This document shows positions 1-7,655 of a stretch of DNA of 9,666 bases, piece by piece. Where the stretch lies: positions 1-9,666 of the forward strand of contig CAISKC010000513.1 in NCBI GenBank assembly GCA_903885895.1. Direction: 5' to 3'. The stretch is from an uncultured Legionella sp. (GTDB lineage: Bacteria > Pseudomonadota > Gammaproteobacteria > Legionellales > Legionellaceae). Below the pieces are notes generated by a model. It was given only the letters and a program-made list of their open reading frames with translations, searched no databases and had not been told where the DNA came from. Every line of letters begins with the position of its first letter. Within the stretch, counting starts at the first letter, position 1. The position numbers and the translations under genes are program-made.

Positions 1-26
1 AAAAAACTTTAGGGACGTTACCTAGT
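1..26 (-). terminator. Probable intrinsic terminator of the six-Cys exported protein gene
   Basis: Read on the minus strand, a short hairpin lies just after the stop codon at 33-35 and runs into a T-tract. Pairs are 6-8 with 24-26 and 11-13 with 21-23, with a 2-base bulge (9-10) and a 7-base loop (14-20). Plus-strand bases 1-6 are all A, so the RNA ends in at least six U. The stem is short and only partly GC, and the tract reaches the window edge, so its full length is unseen. Confidence 0.5.
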
Positions 27-32
27 AATTAA

Positions 33-611
33 TCAGCGTGAGCAGGTAATAGCAGCAAAACCTTTGCAATCACCAAAGCATAATTTTTGATTTCCCAAAG
101 AACGAGTGGCTGCCAAATGCGCCTCTGGCAGATATTGCGCAATGGCATCATATCCCATATGTCTACAAAAAGCATAAGCGGCTCTCTTACCACAGTGCTT
201 ATGTCCTTGGTAACACCAATCAACCCGATAATGCAGCATTCGTGGGAATACAAATTTTTTATAGCGATAATAGTACTGACGCTTCGGTTTGTGTCGTGCT
301 TTGGCATAGCAACGAATCAATTTAAAGCCATGACATGTCCATCCACGACAAAACCGCTCTTTATCTATGAAACTAGTGAAACCAACATTGTAATCAATCG
401 TAGCGCGTTGCGCTGCAACATAGCCTAAGGCTTGACAATAGCGATCCGCCACAGCCTGTCCACAGGTTTTCTGGTCCAGTAAACAATAAGCCAAGCGTTG
501 CTTATGGTAACGTGGTAACCAAAAATCATGTGTATACTTCGTTGAGTCGGCTGCGGCATAGACACTACCCACTAACAACGCACTGATCATCATCCATAAC
601 AAGAATCGCAT
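33..611 (-). CDS. Exported basic protein with two tandem six-cysteine domains (uncharacterised)
   Basis: This 192-residue protein has a clear Sec signal peptide: Arg2, hydrophobic core 3-17, and likely cleavage after the VYA at 17-19. The mature part carries two copies of one domain. Copy 1 has Cys43, 50, 59, 88, 93 and 101; copy 2 has Cys133, 140, 149, 178, 182 and 190. Spacings are 7-9-29-5-8 and 7-9-29-4-8, so only one residue differs. Both share CG after the second Cys, an Ala/Tyr or Phe before the third, GY four residues after the third, and a GF-x2-I-x-C ending. The even Cys count suggests disulfides in the periplasm or outside the cell. The linker (about 102-132) is rich in Lys, Arg, His and Tyr. 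The ATG at 611 has an AGGAA six bases upstream. The gene stands alone, 147 bases after dnaE. I recall similar Cys-patterned secreted domains in other proteobacteria but cannot name a family; no enzymatic motif is visible. Function unknown. Confidence 0.85.
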   Translation of the reverse strand: MRFLLWMMISALLVGSVYAAADSTKYTHDFWLPRYHKQRLAYCLLDQKTCGQAVADRYCQALGYVAAQRATIDYNVGFTSFIDKERFCRGWTCHGFKLIRCYAKARHKPKRQYYYRYKKFVFPRMLHYRVDWCYQGHKHCGKRAAYAFCRHMGYDAIAQYLPEAHLAATRSLGNQKLCFGDCKGFAAITCSR

Positions 612-639
612 ACTTATTTCCTAATCGATTGGCTTTATC

Positions 640-687
640 ACCCCTCATCCGCCCTATCGGGCACCTTCTCCCCTCAAGAGGAAAAGG
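640..687. repeat. Degraded REP-like intergenic hairpin repeat
   Basis: This segment contains two adjacent palindromes. The first is a perfect 4-bp GCCC/GGGC hairpin at 651-662. The second pairs 664-673 with 678-687 (8 of 10 pairs, TCAA loop). Both mismatches are C·A, each one transition away from a C-G pair, as expected of a decayed perfect stem. The lead-in CCCCTCATCCG and the overall order match, from memory, a repeat seen between genes in many proteobacterial genomes. It lies between dnaE and the six-Cys gene and has no T-tract on either side, so it is not a standard terminator. It could still act in mRNA 3'-end stability of dnaE. Confidence 0.55.
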
Positions 688-708
688 AAATGCAAGACCT
701 TCGCATTT
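688..708. repeat. Perfect 6-bp inverted repeat downstream of dnaE
   Basis: AAATGC at 688-693 pairs perfectly with GCATTT at 703-708 across a 9-base loop, directly abutting the REP-like element. It lies about 50 bases beyond the dnaE stop codon (759-761). On the minus strand the stem is followed by CC and then TTTTCC, which is a poor U-tract. It may be part of the same repeat unit or a weak 3'-end structure for dnaE. The rest of 612-758 shows no convincing gene. Confidence 0.3.
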
Positions 709-758
709 ATCTCTCTCACATCAAAGACTTTCTGGCACCATTCCTCATATTTTAAAAC

Positions 759-3700
759 TCAATAACATAATGTCACACATTCCGGTTCCAACGCTTCCTT
801 TAAAAAAGAAAGTAACTGATTCCCTGGCTTAACAAAAAATGCGCTGTCCAAATTTAACGTAGCACTTGCCGTGGCATTGGCATAACAAATCTGCACCACG
901 CAATTGCCTTGATGTGCTTGCAAGATGGTTTTGAGTTGTGGAATCAATTTTTCATCACTGGGTTTCAAATGTAGTCTTAAGCAACGTGCATATTTCATGC
1001 GAGCGCTTTCTAGAGTAAATAATTGAGTCGCCATGATGCGCATGCCACCCGTATAATCATCTTGTCCCAATTCCCCATCGACTAAAATAATGTCCCCATT
1101 TTGAATAGGCGCATCAAGTGCCTCTAATACCTCAGAAAACACCACAACATCGACCTGCGCTTGGGCTGCTTCCATTTTATAAATCACCAAACTCTTACCT
1201 CTTTTGGTCAGAATTTTTTTACTTTGATTCACCAAGCCACAAATCAACACTTTCTTAATGTGCAAATGAGGTAACTGTGCCAGAGGTTGCACAAACGCTT
1301 GAAACTCCTGCTCATAAGGATCAACCGGATGACCTGTTAAATAAAACCCAAGCGTTTCTTTTTCAGAATTTAAGCGCAGCATCGACGACCAAGGTGAACA
1401 GGCCTTATACGTATCCGCCCCCCCCAAATCCTCGTCAAACAGCGCAAATAAATCGCCTTGGCCTGTATGCGAATTTTGTACATGCACCGCACCTAGAGTC
1501 ATAGCGTTATCTAGATTGTGCATTAAGACGGCGCGCTCAATTTGCCAATCATCCATACAGCCACTCTTAATCAACGCATCTAAAACGCGATGATTGATCT
1601 TACGCAAATCAACACGTCGGCAGAGATCAAATAAATCTAAAAAAAGCCCATTTTTGCTACGTTCTTCTATGAGACCCTCAATCATAGCCTGTCCCAAGCC
1701 CTTAATCGCGCCCATGCCATAGCGAATCGTTTGCGCATCCACAACAGAAAAAGCATACCCAGAATGCTGAATAGAAGGTGCTAAGATGGTCAGCTTCATG
1801 CTCTTACATTCTTGAATAAAACCAACGACTTTATCAGTATTATCCATATCTGAAGACAATACTGCAGCCATAAAGGCTGCCGGGTAATGTGCTTTTAACC
1901 ACGCGGTTTGATAAGCAATCATTGCATACGCAGCAGAATGCGATTTATTAAACCCATATCCGGCAAATTTTTCCATCAAATCAAAGATTTCGGTTGAGAT
2001 CTCGAGAGATATACCACGCTGCAACGCGCCTTGTGTAAAGATGGCCCGTTGATTTGCCATTTCTTCCGGTTTTTTCTTTCCCATTGCGCGACGTAATAAA
2101 TCAGCAGCGCCCAAGGTATACCCAGCCAAGACTTGTGCGATTTGCATCACTTGCTCTTGATACAGAATAACGCCATACGTTGGCTGCAAGATAGATTCCA
2201 AATCTGGATGCAAATACTCAATGGCTGCTAAACCATGTTTACGTTCAATAAAATCATCCACCATCCCAGATTGCAACGGGCCAGGTCGAAATAAAGCGAC
2301 CAACGCAATCACATCTTCGAAGGTATCAGGCTGTAGACGATGAATCAAATCCTTCATGCCACGTGACTCTAGCTGAAACACTGCTGTGGTCTGACACAAT
2401 TTCAATAAATCAAAACTCGCTTTGTCTTCTAGGGAAATGGTCGTAATATCAATATCTGTTTGGCCCGTAGCTTGGCGCTCTCGATTGATGATATCCAACG
2501 CCAAATGAATAATGGTTAACGTCCTTAAGCCTAGAAAGTCAAATTTCACCAAACCCACAGCTTCCACATCATCTTTATCAAATTGAGACACCAATTGATG
2601 GGTCCCTTCCTCACAGTAGATCGCAGTAAAATCAGTTAATTCCGAGGGCGCAATCACGACCCCTCCAGCATGCTTACCAGCATTGCGAGTAATACCTTCT
2701 AAAGAAAGCGCCAAATCCAACAGCTCTTTCACTTCCCCTTCATTTTGGTAACGATTGGCTAACTCGGGTTCCCGTTTGAGGGCTTCAGGTAATGTAATAC
2801 CCAGTTCGAAAGGAATGAGTTTGGCAATTTTATCTACAAATCCATAAGGGTGACCTAACACCCGTCCAACATCGCGCACGACTGCTTTGGCTGCCATCGT
2901 TCCAAAAGTAATGATCTGCGACACAGCAGACCGTCCATATTTTTCCGCAACATACTCAATCACGCGATCTCGACCGTCCATACAAAAATCAATATCAAAA
3001 TCCGGCATCGATACGCGTTCTGGATTGAGAAACCGCTCAAACAGCAAATCATACGGCAAGGGATCGATATCAGTAATACCTAACACATAAGCCACCAAAG
3101 AGCCTGCACCCGAACCCCGTCCAGGCCCGACTGGCACACCATGTGATTTCGCCCATTGAATAAAATCAGCCACAATCAAAAAATAGCCAGAAAAACCCAT
3201 TGGATTGATCACATCCAGCTCGATTTGCAAACGCTGATCATAGGCGTCTCGAGTTAAAACAGGCGTTAATTGAATGCGTTCCAATCTACGCTCTAAACCC
3301 TGCTGCGCTAACATGGTTAAATAAGATGCTTCTGTCGATCCATCTGATATCGAAAATTTAGGCAAAAAATACTGTCCAAGATTCAAAGTCACCGTACAAC
3401 GTTTGGCAATTTCTACGGAGTTTTGCAAAGCTTGAGGTAGATCAGAAAATAAAGCAGCCATTTCACTGGCGGTCCGTAAATATTGTTGGTCAGAATACTT
3501 TTTTTTGCGCCGCTCATCCGCCAAGACTTCCCCTTGATGAATGCATACGCGTGCTTCATGGGCATCATAGTCAGACGCTTGCAAAAAGCGCACATCATTT
3601 GTAGCCACGATAGGAATATGTAATTGATCGGCCAAATGCATGAGTTTTTGGTTATAAGCTACTTCTTCAGGTCGATTGGTTCTGGTTATCTCTAAATAGA

Positions 3701-4208
3701 ATCGATCCCCAAACTTTGCTAACCAATCTTGCGCCAAACGTTGGGCACGCTCCAGATCATCCTGCAACAAGGCCTGTCCGACATCACCTGCAAATCCGCC
3801 TGATAAAACCAGTAACCCCTCCGCACCAGAGGTCAACCAATCATAATGAATACGGGGTTGTCCGTGATATTGTCCTTCCTGATAAGCTTTAGAAATCAAA
3901 CGCGTGAGATTCCGATAACCCTGTTCAGATTGACACAACAACACACAAGGAAAAGCTTGTTCCGGGGTTTGCGCTTCGCAACACAGGACATCACACCCCA
4001 AAATTGGCTTAATCCCTGCTGCCAGAGCTGCCTGATAAACTTTGACACCTGCAAACAAATTACAAAAATCAGTGACCGCAACCGCCCACATTTTCATCTT
4101 TACCAAGGTATCCATCAAAGATGCAATACGAATCGTACTATCTACCAAAGAGTATTCGGATCGCAGATGTAAATGGACAAATTCAGGGGTATCAGATGTA
4201 TCGTTCAT
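759..4208 (-). CDS. dnaE: DNA polymerase III subunit alpha
   Basis: DnaE is the catalytic subunit of the replicative polymerase and adds dNTPs in the 5'-3' direction. At 1149 residues it is close to E. coli DnaE (1160). The order is: PHP domain (about 8-280), palm with the PDFDIDF motif (402-408; Asp405 and Asp407) and KFDF (Asp557), giving the three catalytic aspartates; GPGRGSG at 361-367; fingers to about 800; helix-hairpin-helix region (about 820-900); beta-clamp-binding motif QGDLF at 917-921; OB fold (about 985-1065); and a C-terminal tau-binding region. The PHP domain looks inactive: Phe48 and Arg207 stand where metal-binding His is usual, as in E. coli, implying proofreading by a separate DnaQ subunit. 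The ATG at 4208 has only a weak GGTG upstream, but the protein begins like its family. It follows ligA by 60 bases and is probably co-transcribed. An in-frame A8 run (3499-3506) and a G7 run (coding strand, 1418-1424) are slippage-prone spots. Confidence 0.98.
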   Translation of the reverse strand: MNDTSDTPEFVHLHLRSEYSLVDSTIRIASLMDTLVKMKMWAVAVTDFCNLFAGVKVYQAALAAGIKPILGCDVLCCEAQTPEQAFPCVLLCQSEQGYRNLTRLISKAYQEGQYHGQPRIHYDWLTSGAEGLLVLSGGFAGDVGQALLQDDLERAQRLAQDWLAKFGDRFYLEITRTNRPEEVAYNQKLMHLADQLHIPIVATNDVRFLQASDYDAHEARVCIHQGEVLADERRKKKYSDQQYLRTASEMAALFSDLPQALQNSVEIAKRCTVTLNLGQYFLPKFSISDGSTEASYLTMLAQQGLERRLERIQLTPVLTRDAYDQRLQIELDVINPMGFSGYFLIVADFIQWAKSHGVPVGPGRGSGAGSLVAYVLGITDIDPLPYDLLFERFLNPERVSMPDFDIDFCMDGRDRVIEYVAEKYGRSAVSQIITFGTMAAKAVVRDVGRVLGHPYGFVDKIAKLIPFELGITLPEALKREPELANRYQNEGEVKELLDLALSLEGITRNAGKHAGGVVIAPSELTDFTAIYCEEGTHQLVSQFDKDDVEAVGLVKFDFLGLRTLTIIHLALDIINRERQATGQTDIDITTISLEDKASFDLLKLCQTTAVFQLESRGMKDLIHRLQPDTFEDVIALVALFRPGPLQSGMVDDFIERKHGLAAIEYLHPDLESILQPTYGVILYQEQVMQIAQVLAGYTLGAADLLRRAMGKKKPEEMANQRAIFTQGALQRGISLEISTEIFDLMEKFAGYGFNKSHSAAYAMIAYQTAWLKAHYPAAFMAAVLSSDMDNTDKVVGFIQECKSMKLTILAPSIQHSGYAFSVVDAQTIRYGMGAIKGLGQAMIEGLIEERSKNGLFLDLFDLCRRVDLRKINHRVLDALIKSGCMDDWQIERAVLMHNLDNAMTLGAVHVQNSHTGQGDLFALFDEDLGGADTYKACSPWSSMLRLNSEKETLGFYLTGHPVDPYEQEFQAFVQPLAQLPHLHIKKVLICGLVNQSKKILTKRGKSLVIYKMEAAQAQVDVVVFSEVLEALDAPIQNGDIILVDGELGQDDYTGGMRIMATQLFTLESARMKYARCLRLHLKPSDEKLIPQLKTILQAHQGNCVVQICYANATASATLNLDSAFFVKPGNQLLSFLKEALEPECVTLCY

Positions 4209-4227
4209 AGTTCACCAATCATTACTC

Positions 4228-4262
4228 AAACCTCTTGCATATGGAGTAAGCGTTATAGGTTT
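4228..4262. other. Inverted repeat in the ligA-dnaE spacer
   Basis: AAACCT at 4228-4233 is perfectly complementary to AGGTTT at 4257-4262. CTT at 4234-4236 can pair with AAG at 4248-4250, leaving a one-sided 6-base bulge; the loop contains the palindrome CATATG (4238-4243). The structure fills most of the 60-base gap between the ligA stop and the dnaE start. There is no U-tract, so it does not look like a terminator. It might affect dnaE translation or ligA-dnaE mRNA processing; chance is also possible. Confidence 0.3.
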
Positions 4263-4268
4263 TACACT

Positions 4269-6293
4269 CTACTTTCCTGCTTCTAGCAAGTCAAGAAACT
4301 CTGCTTCTGTTAAGGTTGGGATCCCTAAGTCTATTGCTTTATCCAATTTTGAACCCGCATCCTGTCCCACCAAGACCCAATCGGTTTTGACAGAGACCGA
4401 TCCCACCACTTGGGCCCCCACTGCCAATAAGCGCTCTTTGGCTTCTTCACGACTCATATGCGCAAGCGTGCCAGTTAAGACTATTTTTTTCTGATACAGA
4501 GGATGGGTTGTAGATTGCTTCTCTAATGGCTTGATCGGCCAAGCAATCCCTGCCGCAAGTAATCGTTCTATCATCGCAACATTGTGGGGTTGCGCAAAAA
4601 ACTGTAAGACCGAATGCGCAGCCACAGGTCCAATATCAGGCAAAGCCAGCAATGCTTCCATATTCGTATGCTGCAACCCTTGTATAGACTGATAATGTTG
4701 GGCCAATGTCCGTGCCGTTGTTTCTCCAATCTCCGGAATACCTAATGCATAAATAAATCTTGCGAAAGTCGTTTGCTTGGACTTCGTCAATGCCTCAACC
4801 AAATTCTCCGCTGATAAAGCACCCATACGCGGCAAGCACGCCAATTTCTTGGCATCTAAATGATATAAATCATCGATATGTTGGACGAAATGATGCGCTA
4901 CTAACAGATCAACGACCGATTTGCCCAATCCATCGACTTCCATCGCTTTACGCGACGCAAAATGCACAATCGCACGTTTCACCTGAGCCGGACAGTACAA
5001 ACCACCCGTGCAATACGCCGCAGCTGTATCGGGTTCACGCACTACCTCAGAACCACAAATAGGACAGTTTTTAGGCATATGAATGATTTGCGTAGAAGCA
5101 GGACGTTGACCCAATACCACAGAGACCAACTCTGGAATGACATCCCCAGCACGCCGCACAATCACGGTATCCCCTATTCTCACATCTTTGCGCTGAATCT
5201 CATCCATATTATGCAAAGTCGCATTGGATACCACGACGCCACCAACATGGACAGGTTCTAAACGCGCTACAGGGGTCAAAGCCCCCGTGCGGCCTACTTG
5301 AAAATCGACGGCTAGTAACCTGGTCATTTCTTCCATCGCTGGAAATTTATGCGCGCAAGCAAAACGCGGTGCGCGTGACACAAACCCTAAGACTTGTTGA
5401 TAAGCGATGTCATCTAATTTATACACCACTCCATCAATCTCGAACTCCAATTTATCGCGCTTAGCACCTAATTCCGCATAATAATCTAGACAACCTTGAA
5501 TACCTTGCACACGCCGACTCTCAGGCGATACGCGCAATCCCCAAGTTCGTAAGAGCGATAATTGCGCAAAATGACTATCTGGCAAAGGATCAGTCCCTTC
5601 ATAAACACCGATCCCATAGCAATACATCGCCAATGGCCGTTGGGCAGTGATATTGGGATTGAGTTGCCGCAAACTGCCTGCCGCCGCATTGCGGGGATTT
5701 GCGAATGTCTTGTCCCCTTGTGCCACCATGGTTGCATTCAAAGCAGAAAATCCCGCTCTTGGCATATAGACTTCGCCACGTACTTCAAGTAATTTAGGTG
5801 GGTTTTTAGTCAACAAGCGTAATGGTACTGCTGCGATAGTTCGTACATTATTGGTAATATCTTCCCCAGTTTGTCCATCACCCCGGGTCGCTGCATGGCG
5901 TAAAACCCCATTTTCATAACATAAATTGACGGCCAAACCATCCAATTTCGGTTCACAACAAAACCAAAAATCCGCCGTATTCACGTCCAATTTATCACTC
6001 ATTCTCTGTAAAAACGCGCTTAATTCTTCTTCAGAAAACACATTCGCCAAAGACAACATAGGCGTATGGTGCGCAATAGGACGCAATGCACTGGCTGTCG
6101 CAGCGCCCACACGCTGTGTGGGGGAATCCAATGTAATCAGCTCAGGATGTTCTTGTTCTAAATGTTCGAGCTCTCGCATACCCCGATCATATTCTGCATC
6201 TGGCACAAGGGGCTCATCCAAACCATAATAATGCTGATCATAAAGACGAATTTTCTCACGTAACAGCGCAATTTTCTCAGAAACAGCCGACAT
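4269..6293 (-). CDS. ligA: NAD-dependent DNA ligase
   Basis: LigA seals nicks in duplex DNA using NAD+, joining Okazaki fragments and completing repair. The 674-residue protein is full length (E. coli 671) with all domains. Domain Ia, the NMN-binding part, includes Tyr22, Asp32, Tyr35 and Asp36. The adenylation domain has the KLDG motif with nucleophile Lys116, plus Lys292 (DGVVYK) and Lys316. An OB fold spans about 325-400. A four-cysteine zinc finger is formed by Cys410, 413, 428 and 434, with the exact C-x2-C-x14-C-x5-C spacing of E. coli. Helix-hairpin-helix repeats cover about 440-585, and a BRCT domain about 597-674. The ATG at 6293 has a strong GAGG eight bases upstream, so the start is secure. 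It is the first gene of a probable ligA-dnaE unit and is divergent from rmuC. ligA commonly neighbours zipA in other gammaproteobacteria; zipA is not visible here. Confidence 0.98.
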   Translation of the reverse strand: MSAVSEKIALLREKIRLYDQHYYGLDEPLVPDAEYDRGMRELEHLEQEHPELITLDSPTQRVGAATASALRPIAHHTPMLSLANVFSEEELSAFLQRMSDKLDVNTADFWFCCEPKLDGLAVNLCYENGVLRHAATRGDGQTGEDITNNVRTIAAVPLRLLTKNPPKLLEVRGEVYMPRAGFSALNATMVAQGDKTFANPRNAAAGSLRQLNPNITAQRPLAMYCYGIGVYEGTDPLPDSHFAQLSLLRTWGLRVSPESRRVQGIQGCLDYYAELGAKRDKLEFEIDGVVYKLDDIAYQQVLGFVSRAPRFACAHKFPAMEEMTRLLAVDFQVGRTGALTPVARLEPVHVGGVVVSNATLHNMDEIQRKDVRIGDTVIVRRAGDVIPELVSVVLGQRPASTQIIHMPKNCPICGSEVVREPDTAAAYCTGGLYCPAQVKRAIVHFASRKAMEVDGLGKSVVDLLVAHHFVQHIDDLYHLDAKKLACLPRMGALSAENLVEALTKSKQTTFARFIYALGIPEIGETTARTLAQHYQSIQGLQHTNMEALLALPDIGPVAAHSVLQFFAQPHNVAMIERLLAAGIAWPIKPLEKQSTTHPLYQKKIVLTGTLAHMSREEAKERLLAVGAQVVGSVSVKTDWVLVGQDAGSKLDKAIDLGIPTLTEAEFLDLLEAGK

Positions 6294-6314
6294 ACACTTT
6301 TCCTCTTTCTTCTC

Positions 6315-6349
6315 TGGACAAACTCATAAGCAATACGGTACTTTATGAT
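6315..6349 (+). promoter_or_regulatory. Possible rmuC promoter in the ligA/rmuC divergent spacer
   Basis: The 79-base spacer 6294-6372 must hold start signals for both ligA and rmuC. For rmuC, TGGACA (6315-6320) is a 5/6 match to a -35 box, with TACTTT 18 bases on. Alternatively TATGAT (6344-6349) is a 5/6 -10 box lacking a good -35. No clear sigma-70 pair was found for ligA on the other strand. Assignment is tentative. Confidence 0.3.
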
Positions 6350-6372
6350 GACTTCCATTACTAAGCAGACCC

Positions 6373-7638
6373 ATGATCGCACCCTTCTTTCTCATTGTTT
6401 TACCTTATTTACTTGGTGGGTTAACCTTATTAGGGTTCGTCTGTATTGGCTTGACCCTATCCCAACAGCGCAAAACCACGCAGCAAATTCAGCAGCAACA
6501 TACGGAACTTCAACTCTTACTGCGTACTAGTTTGCATGAAATACAACAAGATCTCCAACAATTCATGCATACAGGGCAAATCAGTATCCATGATAAAATA
6601 ACGCAAACCAATATGAGCCTACAACCCTTAATTGTTGAAAATATTCAACGCCAAATGACGGATGTGCGTGAACAAATTGGTCATAGTTTCAAACAACATA
6701 CCAGTGGACTATCGCAACATTTGCTTGCAGTCACTGAGGAAATCCGCAACCATTTGCATAATTTGACGCAACAAGTTCAAAATCGTCTTACTGAGGGCTT
6801 TGAAAAAACATCCGCGACGTTTCTCGATGTGGTCAAACGCCTCGCGCTGATCGATGAAGCACAAAAAAAAATTACAGAGTTATCGCAACATGTCGTCAGT
6901 CTACAAGATGTCCTAATCGACAAGCGTGCACGCGGCGTCTTTGGTGAAGTGCAATTGGCTGCGCTCATTGCCAATGTTTTACCTAGTTCTCATTACAGCA
7001 TGCAATACACTCTGAGCAATCAAAAAAGAGCGGACTGTATTTTATTTTTACCACAACCTACCGGCAATCTCGTCATTGATGCTAAATTTCCGTTAGAAAC
7101 CTACCAAAAACTCATGAACATTGATGCCGCTTCCGTGGAGCGCAAAGGCTTACAACAACAATTTCGCCAGGATTTACAAAAACACATCAAAGACATTGCA
7201 GAAAAATATATTATTCCAGAAGAAACAGCGGATGGCGCAGTGATGTTTATTCCCGCAGAAGCCATTTTTGCAGAAATCCATGCTAATTACCCAGAAATTG
7301 TGGCCATGTCTCAGCGCTTGAAAGTCTGGCTGGTCTCACCTAGCACATTAATGGCCGTACTCACCACGGCACGTGCCGTCTTAAAAGACGACGCCACACG
7401 TAAACAAGTTCATATCATTCAAAAACATTTACATTCATTGGCCGATGATTTTCAACGCTTTGAAAAGCGCATGGACAAACTCACCAAACATATTGATTTG
7501 GCGCATCAAGATGTCAATGACGTCAATACTTCTGCGAAAAAAATATCACAACGGTTCCAAAAAATAGAAGCTGTAGAATTGGAAGCAATAGAATTGGAAA
7601 CCAGTGATACGGTAGCGCTGATAGAAGAAGAAGCATAG
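6373..7638 (+). CDS. rmuC: DNA recombination protein RmuC
   Basis: RmuC-family proteins are membrane-anchored, predicted nucleases that limit DNA inversions and rearrangements between short inverted repeats in E. coli. The 421-residue protein has one N-terminal membrane segment (about 5-29). A Gln-rich coiled-coil stalk follows (about 31-180). The RmuC domain (about 185-375) carries PD-(D/E)xK-like motifs: RGVFGEVQL with Glu192, RADCILFLP with Asp221, and VIDAKFP with Asp236 and Lys238. A second coiled coil (about 355-400) and an acidic tail end the protein. The proposed active residues are all present, so it looks functional. The ATG at 6373 has a weak ribosome-binding site, but starting there keeps the membrane anchor intact. 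It is divergent from ligA and converges on the MFS gene with a 17-base gap. No terminator hairpin was seen in that gap, so its 3' end may lie inside the opposing gene. Confidence 0.93.
   Translation: MIAPFFLIVLPYLLGGLTLLGFVCIGLTLSQQRKTTQQIQQQHTELQLLLRTSLHEIQQDLQQFMHTGQISIHDKITQTNMSLQPLIVENIQRQMTDVREQIGHSFKQHTSGLSQHLLAVTEEIRNHLHNLTQQVQNRLTEGFEKTSATFLDVVKRLALIDEAQKKITELSQHVVSLQDVLIDKRARGVFGEVQLAALIANVLPSSHYSMQYTLSNQKRADCILFLPQPTGNLVIDAKFPLETYQKLMNIDAASVERKGLQQQFRQDLQKHIKDIAEKYIIPEETADGAVMFIPAEAIFAEIHANYPEIVAMSQRLKVWLVSPSTLMAVLTTARAVLKDDATRKQVHIIQKHLHSLADDFQRFEKRMDKLTKHIDLAHQDVNDVNTSAKKISQRFQKIEAVELEAIELETSDTVALIEEEA
7567..7596 (+). repeat. 15-bp imperfect tandem duplication in the rmuC tail
   Basis: Two adjacent 15-base units (7567-7581 and 7582-7596) encode EAVEL and EAIEL at residues 399-408. 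They differ at three bases. The duplication sits in the acidic C-terminal tail beyond the conserved domain and keeps the frame. It looks like recent slippage in a tolerant part of the protein. Confidence 0.6.
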
Positions 7639-7655
7639 GAAAACCGCTTAAACTC

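Noticed and set aside
87..428. Plus-strand open frame of 113 codons opposite the six-Cys gene
   Set aside because: It is antisense to a gene with a signal peptide and a duplicated Cys pattern; its translation shows no domain or coherent export signal.
640..687. Intrinsic terminator of dnaE
   Set aside because: Hairpins exist, but neither strand has a U-tract after the stems; a dispersed repeat explains the sequence better.
629..832. Plus-strand open frame across the dnaE/six-Cys gap
   Set aside because: It runs through the hairpin repeat and into the antisense of dnaE, has low-complexity translation and no ribosome-binding site.
4042..4494. Plus-strand open frame of 150 codons across the ligA-dnaE junction
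   Set aside because: It is antisense to two confidently identified essential genes and shows no recognisable motif.
7639..7655. Bidirectional terminator between convergent rmuC and MFS genes
   Set aside because: The 17-base gap contains no stable palindrome and no T-tract in either direction.
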